NCBI GenBank assembly: GCA_947253625.1
Contig: CAMYAB010000006.1
Coordinates: forward strand, 1 to 64,000
Source: an uncultured Porphyromonadaceae bacterium
GTDB lineage: Bacteria > Bacteroidota > Bacteroidia > Bacteroidales > Porphyromonadaceae
Reading direction: 5' to 3'
DNA length: 64,000 bases
Shown: positions 17,890-26,230 of the stretch, in pieces
Layout of the letters: each line of letters opens with the position of its first letter
How positions within the stretch are numbered: position 1 is the stretch's first letter
The notes under the pieces: generated by a model
Databases searched by the model: none
Seen by the model: only the letters and a program-made list of their open reading frames with translations
Told to the model about the DNA's origin: nothing
Position numbers and translations under genes: made by a program

Positions 17890-20238
17890 TCACCAGACGA
17901 CCAGCTCATCCGTGACAAGCAGATCTCCGGGGTGTGGAAGATGGTAGTGTACTTTTAGGTATCGCGCATTCTGGTTTGGGAAAAAAGTAAAGGTCTCAAT
18001 CTCTTGTCGGGTTTGCCGAGGTGGCTTTTGGGGGTGGATTCGCCCCACAAGTCGATAGTCCTGTCCATCCTCGGAGATCGACAGCTCTATCCACTCCGGC
18101 AGGCTGACCCGCGGACCGGGCTGATGCATGCACCGAGTCGACACACTGTGGACCATGGAGTCCTCCTGCAGGTCTAGGACGGCAATATTGTCCTGTGCCA
18201 AGTTGGTCACCAGCCATATACCGTCGCAAAAGTCAGCCGTTCCCCTCCGACCATCCACGAGTGCCGTCTCCGGTCCGGATGTGACAAATTGTCGGCTCAG
18301 CGGTGTCTTCCAGATCAGAGGCTTACCTATCGCTCGATGGTAGTCGGCACTGACTTTGCTCAGGTAGCCACTGATCACGCCGTCCACAAAGTAGGCGGCC
18401 ACGATCCTTGCCGAGTCGGTCACCACCAGAGTATCACCAGGGAAGTATCGCTTCGACCGAAGTGTGGGGATGCTCCCGTCCGTGGTGTAGCGTATCTCCG
18501 CAGGGTCACGCTCTCCGTCAAGGGTCACACGTATGGCTTTGTGAATGCGATCCACCTCTATTTTTTCCTGTAGCAGCGATGAGGGCCGATAGCTATTAAC
18601 CCCTCGTTGCCGTAGTTTCTCCACCTCGATATTCACCCTTCGCCTAAAGTCTTTGGGGTCTTTTCTTGCCGGATCGGTCCAAGCAATCTCCGCCAAGGAG
18701 AGTAGGCGTGGAAAGATCATGTACTCTGCATGGCTTGGAGTGGGTACGTACTCTGTCCACAGGTTGCCTTGGACACCGATGATTCGTTGTTGCTCTTTTT
18801 CGGAAAGAACCCTCGGGAGAGGATCGTAGCCATAGGTGCGCATGAAAGTCGTTGTCCACCCGTTGGCCAAGGGTTCGTAGCGTCGATCCGACTGGTAGTA
18901 GTCCAAGTAAAGGAGACCTACCGGGCACATGATCGCATCGTGCCCCTGCCGAGCAGCTCGGATAGCCCCTTCCTCTCCTCGCCACGACATGATCGTCGTA
19001 CCCTCCGGGATCTCTCCGGCACCAATCTCGTCCCATGCAATGGCAGTCCGACCCTTGCTTCTGAGGTAGTCGGCTATTTTTCCAAAAAAGTAGCTCTGTA
19101 GCCCTTCCACCCCGCCAAGGCCCTCCCGTCGTATCACGGCCTGGCACTTGGGACAGCTCTTCCAGCTCTGCATATCGGCTTCATCCCCTCCTATATGAAT
19201 CTGTCGTGAGGGAAAAAGGGCAATCATTTCATCCAATACGCGGCACAAAAAGGTGTAGGTATCGGGGTTGCCCAAGCATAAGTCACGATCATACCGCCGA
19301 GGCTGACCTGTGCAGGAGAGTGCCGGATAGGCATACAGTACTTCATGGCTATGGCTTGGCATCTCTATCTCGGGGATGACCTCTATTCCCCGCTCCGAGG
19401 CGTACCGCACCACCTCGGCCATCTCTTCTCGGGTGTAGTACCCCCCATAGGCATGAGGGGCATCACTGTCTGCATGCGCCCGATCTCCATCGCTCCACCA
19501 CTCTTCAAAGTCCGCCACTGTCCGGTAAGCTGTCTTTTGGGTCAGTGCCGGGTACGCCCGTATCTCAGCACGCCAGCCACCTCCGTCCGTCAGGTGCCAG
19601 TGGAGTCGATTTAGCTTGTACCGGGCCATCTCATCAAGGAGCTTGAGGACAAACTCCTTGGGCATAAAGTGACGCGAGACGTCCAGCATCAGTCCTCGGT
19701 ACGAAAATCTTGGGCGATCGGAGATCCTAGTAGCGGGTAGGCCCCGGGCCGTCATTAGCTGTCGAAGTGTCTGCAACCCATATCGTGCCCCCTCCGTACC
19801 CCCATACTCCAAGCGGACTCCGGCTGTGGCACTCACGCAGAGACGGTACTCAGCCGGCTCCATTTCGGCCAGCCGGACCAGTTTGCAAAAAGCGACACCA
19901 CCGGCCGGTACCGACAATCCGTCACCGACAAAGCTCGCCTTTTGCCCCAGTTGCTCCAGATCACCCACCACTTCTCGGAGCAAAGGATATAGATCCCTAT
20001 CGGCCCCCTCTATCAAAAGTGTGGCTCCATCACCGCGCCATCCGAACGCCGGCTCTTCCGGGAAAGAAACCTTCTGTGGCATGGGGATCAGATTGACCGA
20101 CGAGGGTCGGATCAGCGAGTCAACCAGACCAAGTGCACTCCGGCCGCCATACCCTGGTATGGTGGCCGAGGACAAGATTGCGGTCGCAATGCAGGCCACC
20201 AATGAGAGTGGCACTCGCTTTATGCCCAAGTAGATCAT
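17890..20238 (-). CDS. GH20 beta-N-acetylhexosaminidase
   Basis: A 782-residue exported glycoside hydrolase removing terminal beta-linked GlcNAc or GalNAc. A signal-like hydrophobic segment covers residues 10-28. The GH20b-type N-terminal domain is followed by the TIM barrel starting near FSYRGLMLDVSRH (178-190), with the catalytic Asp352-Glu353 pair in HIGGDEADMQSW. A chitobiase C-terminal-like domain (IRYTTDGSIPTLRS) and a discoidin-like C-terminal domain follow. It is the first gene of the SusCD operon, 70 bp before susC, and has a good promoter about 210 bp upstream. The activity class is secure; host-glycan targets such as mucin or N-glycans are inference. Confidence 0.93.
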   Translation of the reverse strand: MIYLGIKRVPLSLVACIATAILSSATIPGYGGRSALGLVDSLIRPSSVNLIPMPQKVSFPEEPAFGWRGDGATLLIEGADRDLYPLLREVVGDLEQLGQKASFVGDGLSVPAGGVAFCKLVRLAEMEPAEYRLCVSATAGVRLEYGGTEGARYGLQTLRQLMTARGLPATRISDRPRFSYRGLMLDVSRHFMPKEFVLKLLDEMARYKLNRLHWHLTDGGGWRAEIRAYPALTQKTAYRTVADFEEWWSDGDRAHADSDAPHAYGGYYTREEMAEVVRYASERGIEVIPEIEMPSHSHEVLYAYPALSCTGQPRRYDRDLCLGNPDTYTFLCRVLDEMIALFPSRQIHIGGDEADMQSWKSCPKCQAVIRREGLGGVEGLQSYFFGKIADYLRSKGRTAIAWDEIGAGEIPEGTTIMSWRGEEGAIRAARQGHDAIMCPVGLLYLDYYQSDRRYEPLANGWTTTFMRTYGYDPLPRVLSEKEQQRIIGVQGNLWTEYVPTPSHAEYMIFPRLLSLAEIAWTDPARKDPKDFRRRVNIEVEKLRQRGVNSYRPSSLLQEKIEVDRIHKAIRVTLDGERDPAEIRYTTDGSIPTLRSKRYFPGDTLVVTDSARIVAAYFVDGVISGYLSKVSADYHRAIGKPLIWKTPLSRQFVTSGPETALVDGRRGTADFCDGIWLVTNLAQDNIAVLDLQEDSMVHSVSTRCMHQPGPRVSLPEWIELSISEDGQDYRLVGRIHPQKPPRQTRQEIETFTFFPNQNARYLKVHYHLPHPGDLLVTDELVVW

Positions 20239-20451
20239 TGCAGTATCTATCAGATCGTCAACACCTATTCATTATCTCCGTACCGGATTCCGGTCGTGTC
20301 ACGTACCACCCAAGCCCCGGCAGTGGGTGTGGTCATTCTCTAGTCTTCCACCTATAATATATAGTCTCCGAGCGCAAAGACCCGACGATTGAAGGGTGAC
20401 CGATTCATAAAAAATATATGTTGCCAAACAATTATAATGTTCTTTACTTTG

Positions 20452-20481
20452 CAAATGTATGAAAATATTCTTTCAAAACAA
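20452..20481 (-). promoter_or_regulatory. Promoter of the GH20-SusCD operon
   Basis: On the minus strand, TTG (20481-20479), 19 nt, TACATTTG (20459-20452) match the Bacteroidetes promoter pattern. The predicted start is near 20445, giving a leader of about 205 nt. A near-palindrome CAAAACAATTGTTTG (20474-20488) overlaps the -33 region and could be an operator. Confidence 0.6.
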
Positions 20482-20500
20482 TTGTTTGGTCACTATTTAT

Positions 20501-20517
20501 GCCCAAATTAATTGGGC
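20501..20517. promoter_or_regulatory. Near-palindrome upstream of the GH20-SusCD promoter
   Basis: GCCCAAATTAATTGGGC is an almost perfect 17-bp dyad about 20 bp upstream of the -33 element. The position suits a regulator site, but no regulator gene is adjacent, so the function is speculative. Confidence 0.35.
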
Positions 20518-20660
20518 ACTTGCTATAATAACACCCAAGTCGGATCTATTTTTATTTTAAGAGGGGTGCATAAGCACCACTTATAAAACAATTTTGGATA
20601 TTTCCACCAACAAAAGAAAAGAAAAGATACATTCTCCACCGAAAAAGGTTGCTCAACAGT

Positions 20661-20702
20661 CAAAAAAAGGCCCCCAAAAACAGTGTTTTTGGAGGCCTTT
20701 TC
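20661..20702. terminator. Orphan terminator hairpin between divergent promoters
   Basis: AAAAGGCCTCCAAAAAC and GTTTTTGGGGGCCTTTT form a strong stem with a 3-nt loop and T-rich flanks on both strands. Neither neighbouring gene ends here: the GH20 operon and the small lipoprotein are transcribed away from it. It may end a small RNA or belong to the adjoining repeat element. No gene is seen in the remaining 20239-20995 gap. Confidence 0.7.
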
Positions 20703-20708
20703 AATTCG

Positions 20709-20820
20709 CTGAAAATAAGAGTGTTGCGATAGGGCTGTTTTTTCACGGATAGAAGCATTCGGTTTCACGGATAGAAGCAAAACTTTTCACGGATAGAAGC
20801 GTTCGCATAGACAGATAGAA
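20709..20820 (-). repeat. 22-bp minisatellite element, copy C
   Basis: Three good units (rc of TTTCACGGATAGAAGC) occupy 20741-20756, 20763-20778 and 20785-20800, with a degenerate unit at 20807-20820. The period is 22 bp and the array is inverted relative to copies A and B. At the offset where the other copies carry TTGATTATCAA, this copy has a degenerate CTTATTTTCAG (20719-20709, minus). Confidence 0.75.
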
Positions 20821-20875
20821 AAAAAAAACGGCACACGATTTGGAAGAGGAGATGCTGTTAAAAACAAGGAATTAT

Positions 20876-20906
20876 TTTGGCAGTCTTAAAAAAATGACTA
20901 AATTTG
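20876..20906 (+). promoter_or_regulatory. Promoter of the small repeat lipoprotein
   Basis: TTTG (20876-20879), 19 nt, TAAATTTG (20899-20906) match the Bacteroidetes consensus. Predicted start is near 20913, about 80 nt before the coding start. Confidence 0.7.
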
Positions 20907-20995
20907 CGCAGAATTTGATTCGGCCGTGTGTCGAGGAGTTTTTGATCCAAGACCGGTCGAGTCGGTAGTAGATTAATAAAACAAGGAAATTGATT

Positions 20996-21244
20996 ATGAA
21001 GAAGAGTGTAAAGTCAGTGCTGACACTTGCATGTGTGGCACTATTCGCAGTTGGTATGGCATCTTGCCAAGAGAAGAAATCTGCTGAGGAAAAAGTAGAG
21101 GACGGCATTGAGCAAGTAGGCGAAGGCCTAGAGCAGGGTGCTGAGCAAGCTACCGAGGCTGTAGAGCAAGGTGCTGAGCAAGCAGCCGAGGCTGTAGAGC
21201 AAGGTGCTGAGCAGGTAGCTGACCAAGTTCAAAACAATCAGTAA
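20996..21244 (+). CDS. Small lipoprotein with 11-residue repeats
   Basis: The product is 82 residues. It has a signal peptide with a lipobox (GMASCQEKK), so it is predicted to be a lipid-anchored envelope protein. After the cysteine there is a charged linker, then three 11-residue repeats of the form EQGAEQATEAV, encoded by exact 33-bp units, which should form an amphipathic helix or coiled coil. A TTG six bases upstream is possible, but the ATG at 20996 gives MKKSVKSV and is preferred. It has its own promoter and terminator, so it is a monocistronic and probably well-expressed gene. No family with known function was recognised; small alanine-rich anchor or stress-type lipoproteins are possible analogues. 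Confidence 0.75.
   Translation: MKKSVKSVLTLACVALFAVGMASCQEKKSAEEKVEDGIEQVGEGLEQGAEQATEAVEQGAEQAAEAVEQGAEQVADQVQNNQ
21131..21229 (+). repeat. Three in-frame 33-bp tandem repeats
   Basis: Units start at 21131, 21164 and 21197, each beginning GAGCA(A/G)GGTGCTGAGCA. They encode the 11-residue repeats of the small lipoprotein. Near-identity at DNA level suggests recent duplication and possible length variation between strains. Confidence 0.85.
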
Positions 21245-21353
21245 TACAGACTCCTCATATCAACCCAGGGAACGCCACAAGGTAGCTCTCTCCGGGTTGA
21301 CAGGAGAAACACTGCTGGAGATTTTTGCATAAAGTCTCCACAGTAATTTGTAC

Positions 21354-21391
21354 AAGGTGTGCCAAAACAAATGTTTTGGCACACTTTTTTT
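21354..21391 (+). terminator. Terminator of the small lipoprotein gene
   Basis: GTGTGCCAAAAC and GTTTTGGCACAC (21357-21384) form a 12-bp stem with a 4-nt loop, followed by seven T. Confidence 0.9.
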
Positions 21392-21471
21392 CGTCCCATT
21401 TTCATCCACTTTTCATCCAATAGCTGTACCGATCGGAGCGATTGGGGGAGTCCGGGCAGGAAGTGGATACG

Positions 21472-21557
21472 AGCGAGGGAGTGTGTCAAGAGCTAATCGG
21501 CTCTCGACACACCCCCTCGCCTTATGAGGCTGTGTCACGAAGGAGGTTACTTCGTGG
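21472..21557. other. Two hairpins in the gap before gcvT
   Basis: A long inverted repeat (GCGAGGGAGTGTGTC...GACACACCCCCTCGC, 21473-21520) with a near-perfect stem of about 20 bp lacks a T run. It is followed by a smaller CACGAAG/CTTCGTG hairpin at 21536-21556. They lie in the 400-bp gap between convergent genes and may aid termination or RNA stability of the gcvT transcript. No gene is visible in this gap. Confidence 0.5.
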
Positions 21558-21644
21558 CAAGATTCCGGCACACTATGCTATATTATGGTCAATGTATGGC
21601 CGTCCGACACACGCTTACTTGGGGTGTGTATGCCTGAGATTCGT

Positions 21645-22736
21645 TTACTTCCGAAATGGGAGCTTTACGACCTGGCACTCAACACTCTTGTCACGTACCA
21701 AGACAGCCACCTTGGTACCCGGCTCCTTGAACGCTTTTTGGACATACCCCAGTCCGATTCCTTTTTTCAGGGTTGGGGACATGGTACCCGAGGTGATGTG
21801 CCCGATGGCATTGCCCTCCAAGTCGGTGACAGTGTAGCCCTCACGGGGTATACCACGTCCGATGACCTCAATTCCCACCAAGCGACGCTTGATTCCCTCT
21901 TCTTTTGTCTTTTCCAAGAGCGATCGGCTGGGTAGGTTTTCCTTGCCCTCAATGAGCTTGGTGACCCACCCCAAGCCGGCTTCGAGAGGGTTGGTGGTGT
22001 CGTCTATATCATTGCCGTACAGGCAAAAGCCCATCTCTAGTCGGAGAGTGTCTCTTGCACCCAGTCCACATGGTTTGATACCGTACTCCTTGCCGGCATC
22101 AAAGAGTTGCGACCAGATGAATTCGGGGTCTTTTAGGTCCAAAAAGTAGAGCTCAAAGCCACCTGCTCCGGTGTATCCGGTGTTGGAAAAGAGGACCTTG
22201 TGTCCGGCAAACTCCCCAGATTTGAATGCATAGTAGGGGATCTCGTCGAGGTTGGTCTCGGTGCATTTTTGGATGGTTTCCTTGGCTTTGGGTCCTTGGA
22301 CGGCCAGGATACTCATGCGGTCGGATTGGTCGATCAGCTCCACCCCATCGATGAGGTGTTTTTGGAGCCAGGTGTAGTCTTTTTGGACGTTGGCAGCATT
22401 GGCCACCAGCATGTAGTGATCTTCACAGCAGTAGATGATGAAGTCGTCCACGATTCCGCCCTGGTCATTGGGGAGATAGTTGTACTGCGCTTTGCCGGGT
22501 GTGAGTTTGGCAATGTCGTTGCTACAGACATTTTGGAGGTACTCAAGTACTTTGGGGCCTTTGGCCACAATGGAGCCCATGTGTGAGACATCAAACACAC
22601 CGACCGCCTCCAGGACGGTCATGTGCTCGGCATTGATTCCCTCGTACTGGATCGGCATATCGTAGCCGGCAAACTCGCCCATCTTGGCGCCCAATCGGAG
22701 GTGTATGTCGTGAAATGGAGTCTGTTTTAGTGCCAT
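21645..22736 (-). CDS. gcvT: Aminomethyltransferase (glycine cleavage T protein)
   Basis: A 363-residue cytosolic enzyme that transfers the methylene group from aminomethyl-lipoyl H protein to tetrahydrofolate, releasing ammonia. The N-terminal HLRLGAKMGEFAGYDMPIQY and the folate-domain motifs (GVFDVSHMG, GYTGAGGFELY, LGARDTLRLEMGFCLYG) are all present. The C-terminal barrel segment ends in VECQVVKLPF. It is last in the DUF4827-glmM-pepT-gcvT run, 73 bp after pepT. Other glycine cleavage genes are not in the window. Confidence 0.96.
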   Translation of the reverse strand: MALKQTPFHDIHLRLGAKMGEFAGYDMPIQYEGINAEHMTVLEAVGVFDVSHMGSIVAKGPKVLEYLQNVCSNDIAKLTPGKAQYNYLPNDQGGIVDDFIIYCCEDHYMLVANAANVQKDYTWLQKHLIDGVELIDQSDRMSILAVQGPKAKETIQKCTETNLDEIPYYAFKSGEFAGHKVLFSNTGYTGAGGFELYFLDLKDPEFIWSQLFDAGKEYGIKPCGLGARDTLRLEMGFCLYGNDIDDTTNPLEAGLGWVTKLIEGKENLPSRSLLEKTKEEGIKRRLVGIEVIGRGIPREGYTVTDLEGNAIGHITSGTMSPTLKKGIGLGYVQKAFKEPGTKVAVLVRDKSVECQVVKLPFRK

Positions 22737-22809
22737 ACTTATTCGTTGACTTGGTTCAATAAAATGATTGGTTTTGACTTTTCACGGTGGTTTTTTCTTG
22801 GTGTTCCCC

Positions 22810-24048
22810 TTATTTTTTCACGGGGGTGGAGACAATCTTTAGGATCACCTCGGTTGCCTTGATCATGTTGTTGATCGGGAGGTATTCGTATCGGCCATGG
22901 AAGTTGTGACCGCCGGCGAAGATATTGGGGCAAGGCAATCCCATGAAGGAGAGTTTGCTACCGTCTGTTCCGCCTCGTATGGGGCCAATCTTGGGCTCCA
23001 CACCCACTGCTTTCATGGCCTCTTCAGCATGCCGTACAATGTACATGACGGGCTCCACCACCTCACGCATATTGTAGTACTGGTCTCGGACCTCAGCGGT
23101 CACGCGTCCCTCGCCATAGAGCTCACACATGCGCTTGGCAGTCTCTGTGATGCAGGACTTTTGGAGCTCAAAAAGTGCACGGTCATGATCGCGAAGGATG
23201 TACTGGAGGGTTGCCTCCTCCACAGTCCCGGACATACCGACCAGATGATAAAAGCCCTCGTAGCCCTCAGTGTTGTCGGGGCGTGCGGCAGGTAAATAGC
23301 TGTTGTACTCCATGGCCAGCAACATGGCATTGATCATCTTGCCTTTAGCACTGCCGGGGTGTACATTTAGTCCTTTGAAGGTAATGGTGGCGGCTGCGGC
23401 GTTGAAGTTTTCGTACTCCAGCTCACCTAGCTGTCCGCCGTCCATAGTGTACGCAAAGTCGGCACCAAATCTCCGGACATCAAATCGATCTGCGCCACGG
23501 CCGATCTCCTCATCCGGCGTGAAGCCTACCTTGATCTCACCATGCTTGATCTCGGGATGCTCCACCAGATATTGTATAGCCTCCATGATTTCGGCAATGC
23601 CTGCTTTGTCGTCCGCACCTAGAAGTGTGTGCCCATCTGTTACCATGATCTCCTGTCCTTTGTACTGCTCTAGCTCGGGAAAGGTCTCGACGGAGATGGC
23701 GATACCCTCTTTTTCGTCCAAGACAATGTCCCCACCGCGATAGTCTACGATATGGGGGTTGACCTCGGCACCACTCATATCGGGAGAGGTGTCCATGTGA
23801 GACACGAACCCGATTTTGGGCTGACCCTCAAGGCCATTGGCGGGCAAGGTTCCCATGAGGTAGCAGTTTTCGTCGAGTAGGATATCTTGGAGGCCAAGCT
23901 GGTGCATCTCTTTTTCGAGGAGACGGGCTAGGGCAAACTGTTTGTCTGTACTGGGGGTTGTTTCGGAAGTCTCACACGACTGGGTGTCGATGGATATGTA
24001 GCGTTTAAAGCGCTCAATAATACGGTCACGGTTGATTTGGATATTCAT
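22810..24048 (-). CDS. pepT: Peptidase T (tripeptide aminopeptidase, M20B)
   Basis: A 412-residue cytosolic metallo-aminopeptidase that removes the N-terminal residue of tripeptides. Zinc-site motifs are visible: SHMDTSPD with His84 and Asp86, GADDKAG with Asp146, and the Glu pair at about 180-181 in TPDEEIG. A late RGGTDGS segment and the FAGGHNFHGRYE end are typical of PepT. The open frame extends 42 codons upstream into glmM, but MNIQINRDRII at 24048 is the natural start, giving a 14-bp gap after glmM. Confidence 0.95.
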   Translation of the reverse strand: MNIQINRDRIIERFKRYISIDTQSCETSETTPSTDKQFALARLLEKEMHQLGLQDILLDENCYLMGTLPANGLEGQPKIGFVSHMDTSPDMSGAEVNPHIVDYRGGDIVLDEKEGIAISVETFPELEQYKGQEIMVTDGHTLLGADDKAGIAEIMEAIQYLVEHPEIKHGEIKVGFTPDEEIGRGADRFDVRRFGADFAYTMDGGQLGELEYENFNAAAATITFKGLNVHPGSAKGKMINAMLLAMEYNSYLPAARPDNTEGYEGFYHLVGMSGTVEEATLQYILRDHDRALFELQKSCITETAKRMCELYGEGRVTAEVRDQYYNMREVVEPVMYIVRHAEEAMKAVGVEPKIGPIRGGTDGSKLSFMGLPCPNIFAGGHNFHGRYEYLPINNMIKATEVILKIVSTPVKK

Positions 24049-24062
24049 ATTTTTCTGTGGTT

Positions 24063-25439
24063 TTAGAGGTCCCGGATCACTTGGTCGGCGAGCTTGTCGG
24101 CCTCCTCGGCCGTGGCAGCCTCGGCATATATACGGAGGAGCGGCTCGGTATTGCTCTTGCGCAGGTGCACCCACCCGTCCGGGAAGTCCAGCTTGACACC
24201 ATCCTCAGTGCAGATGTCGGCCTGTCCTTGGTAGGCGCCGGCTATTTTGCGAAACAGTGCCTCCGTATCGGTACCGGGCTTGAGCTCGACACGCTTCTTG
24301 ACCATCTCGTAGCGGGGAAGCAGACTGTGGATCTGGGAGGGTTTGAGTGAGCGTTTGGCCATTATGGTCAGGAATAGTGCGATACCCACGATGGCATCAC
24401 GCCCATAGTGAGCGGCTGGATAGATCACGCCACCGTTTCCTTCTCCCCCGATGAGTGCCCCGACGGCCTTCATCTTCTCGACGACGTTCACTTCTCCCAC
24501 CTTGGCTGCAAAGTACTGTCCGCCATACCCCATCGTGATGTCTCGGAGCCCCCGAGACGAACTGAGGTTGGAGACGGTATTGCCACCCGGGCTGAGACTC
24601 AGCAGGTAGTCTGCAATGGCGATCAGAGTATTCTCTTCGCCAAAGGGTGTGCCGTCCTCGCAGATGATGGCTAGGCGATCGACGTCCGGATCCACCGCAA
24701 ATCCGACATCGGCACCCTTTTCTCTCACAGCCTCACACAGCGAGGTGAGGTTTTCGGGCAGTGGTTCGGCGGTGTGGGCAAAGTCTCCGGTGACATCAGC
24801 GTTGAGCAGGTAGACTTTTTTGACCCCCAGAGCCTCCAGTAGCTTTGGAACCACGAGTGCGCCTACGGAATTGATGCAATCAACCACGACGGTAAACTCT
24901 CCTGCGGCAATAGCCGGAACGTCCACTGTCGGTAGCGCCACCACGTCCAAGACATGCCTCTCGGTATAGTCGCGATCAATGATCTTGCCTATTTTGTCGA
25001 CCGACACGTAGTCAAAGTCTTTGCTTTCAGCCAGTGCCACCACTTGCTCGCCCTCCATTTTATTCAAAAACTCACCTCTATGGTTGAGGAGCTTGAGGGC
25101 ATTCCAGTGTCGCGGGTTGTGGCTGGCAGTGATAATGATCCCCCCATCGGCTTTTTCGAGAGCTACGGCGATCTCGGTCGTCGGTGTGCTGGAAAATCCG
25201 AGTCGCACCACGTCAAAACCCTGAGCCAGTAGCGTACCGATCACGATCTGCTCTACCATTTCGCCGGAGATGCGTCCGTCTCTTCCGACGACCACTTTAC
25301 CGGACTTGAGGGGTGAGTTGGTTTTCAAAAACTCAGCATACGCCGAAGTGAAAGCCGCAATGTTGGTGGGGTTGAGCCCTTCGGTGGTAGGGCCTCCAAT
25401 AGTTCCGCGTATTCCGGAGATGGATGCTATTAGACTCAT
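24063..25439 (-). CDS. glmM: Phosphohexomutase, probably phosphoglucosamine mutase
   Basis: A 458-residue alpha-D-phosphohexomutase. The phosphoserine loop TASHNP has Ser106, the metal loop DPDVDR is at 250-255, the sugar loop is GEGNGG, and the phosphate-binding loop is RKSNTEP. The family interconverts hexose 6- and 1-phosphates. In Bacteroidetes this type is generally taken as GlmM, making GlcN-1-P for peptidoglycan and LPS precursors, but phosphomannomutase activity cannot be excluded by sequence. It lies between DUF4827 and pepT genes with short gaps. Confidence 0.85.
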   Translation of the reverse strand: MSLIASISGIRGTIGGPTTEGLNPTNIAAFTSAYAEFLKTNSPLKSGKVVVGRDGRISGEMVEQIVIGTLLAQGFDVVRLGFSSTPTTEIAVALEKADGGIIITASHNPRHWNALKLLNHRGEFLNKMEGEQVVALAESKDFDYVSVDKIGKIIDRDYTERHVLDVVALPTVDVPAIAAGEFTVVVDCINSVGALVVPKLLEALGVKKVYLLNADVTGDFAHTAEPLPENLTSLCEAVREKGADVGFAVDPDVDRLAIICEDGTPFGEENTLIAIADYLLSLSPGGNTVSNLSSSRGLRDITMGYGGQYFAAKVGEVNVVEKMKAVGALIGGEGNGGVIYPAAHYGRDAIVGIALFLTIMAKRSLKPSQIHSLLPRYEMVKKRVELKPGTDTEALFRKIAGAYQGQADICTEDGVKLDFPDGWVHLRKSNTEPLLRIYAEAATAEEADKLADQVIRDL

Positions 25440-25460
25440 GATCCTATTTATTGTGCTATG

Positions 25461-26057
25461 TTATTTGTATTCAAAATGTACCATCTCAAAGAAAAGAGGG
25501 ATGCCTTCGCGCGAGAGGACCGCTGGGCCAAAACGAAACGAGGAGATGATCTGTAGCTTGGCTCCATCCCCGACATGCTTGGCGGCTTCCAGCAGTGCCA
25601 TACAGAGTAGACTCTCGTTGCCTTTTTCGTTTGGGTCTGCTTTGGGAGATAGGATAGGCACTTCACTCTTGGGGTCGTAGACGAATGGGAGTGGGAAGGT
25701 ACCACCGCTCTTCGGTCCATACAGCTGGACTGAGGCCATGCTTCTTGGGCTGATGCTACGGAAGCTGAACCGAGAGGAGACAATCGTCACGCCGGCCTTT
25801 GGCGCACCTTTTCCCTTTTCGATAACCCTGATGTACAGTCCATCATTGATCTTCACAAAGACCTTCTCCGGTGTCTCTACCTCTGGCGGAAAGTTTTGGA
25901 TCACACGGATGCCATTTTTGTCCATGAAGGTACTGATCTCCTTTTTTTCACGAGAGATCATCTCCACGTATGAGATCCGGTCTTTGCGACAGCCGGTGGT
26001 AAATAGCATGACCCCTGCAAATAGGGCGGTCAAGATAGTCGTGGGGAGCGTTTTCAT
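25461..26057 (-). CDS. DUF4827-type lipoprotein
   Basis: A 198-residue lipoprotein (lipobox FTTGCRKD, Cys about residue 23). The remainder resembles the Bacteroidetes-restricted DUF4827, which has an FKBP-like look (IRVIEKGKGAPKAGVTIVSSR, then ...LEAAKHVGDGAKLQIISSFRFGP). Prolyl isomerase activity is therefore conceivable but unproven. The start at 26057 was chosen because the 45 upstream codons are not signal-like. It heads the glmM-pepT-gcvT run, 21 bp before glmM. Confidence 0.75.
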   Translation of the reverse strand: MKTLPTTILTALFAGVMLFTTGCRKDRISYVEMISREKKEISTFMDKNGIRVIQNFPPEVETPEKVFVKINDGLYIRVIEKGKGAPKAGVTIVSSRFSFRSISPRSMASVQLYGPKSGGTFPLPFVYDPKSEVPILSPKADPNEKGNESLLCMALLEAAKHVGDGAKLQIISSFRFGPAVLSREGIPLFFEMVHFEYK

Positions 26058-26116
26058 TCGTTGCTGGTTGGTATATGTATCGTATCTACTGAGTGCGCCT
26101 CTCTTGGCGTACCAAA

Positions 26117-26124
26117 CAAATATA
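26117..26124 (-). promoter_or_regulatory. Candidate -7 element for DUF4827-glmM-pepT-gcvT
   Basis: On the minus strand TATATTTG matches TAnnTTTG, 60 nt before the DUF4827 start codon. The only TTG upstream is 23 nt away, so the -33 match is weak. Confidence 0.4.
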
Positions 26125-26199
26125 CGAAAAAGAACATTACCCCTATCCAATCCACACTCATATGTCCTGCGAGGCTCCGAGAGGTGCGACATTGTACCC

Positions 26200-26226
26200 C
26201 AAAAGAAAAGGCACCCGAAGGTGCCC
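26200..26226 (-). terminator. Terminator of metG-mnmA
   Basis: On the minus strand GGGCACC-TTCG-GGTGCC is followed by TTTTCTTTT. The UUCG tetraloop and T tract directly follow the mnmA stop at 26231. Confidence 0.85.
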
Positions 26227-26230
26227 TACC

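Noticed and set aside
20523..20780. 85-codon minus-strand open frame near repeat copy C
   Set aside because: It translates through the repeat units and the terminator hairpin, so it is not credible as a protein.
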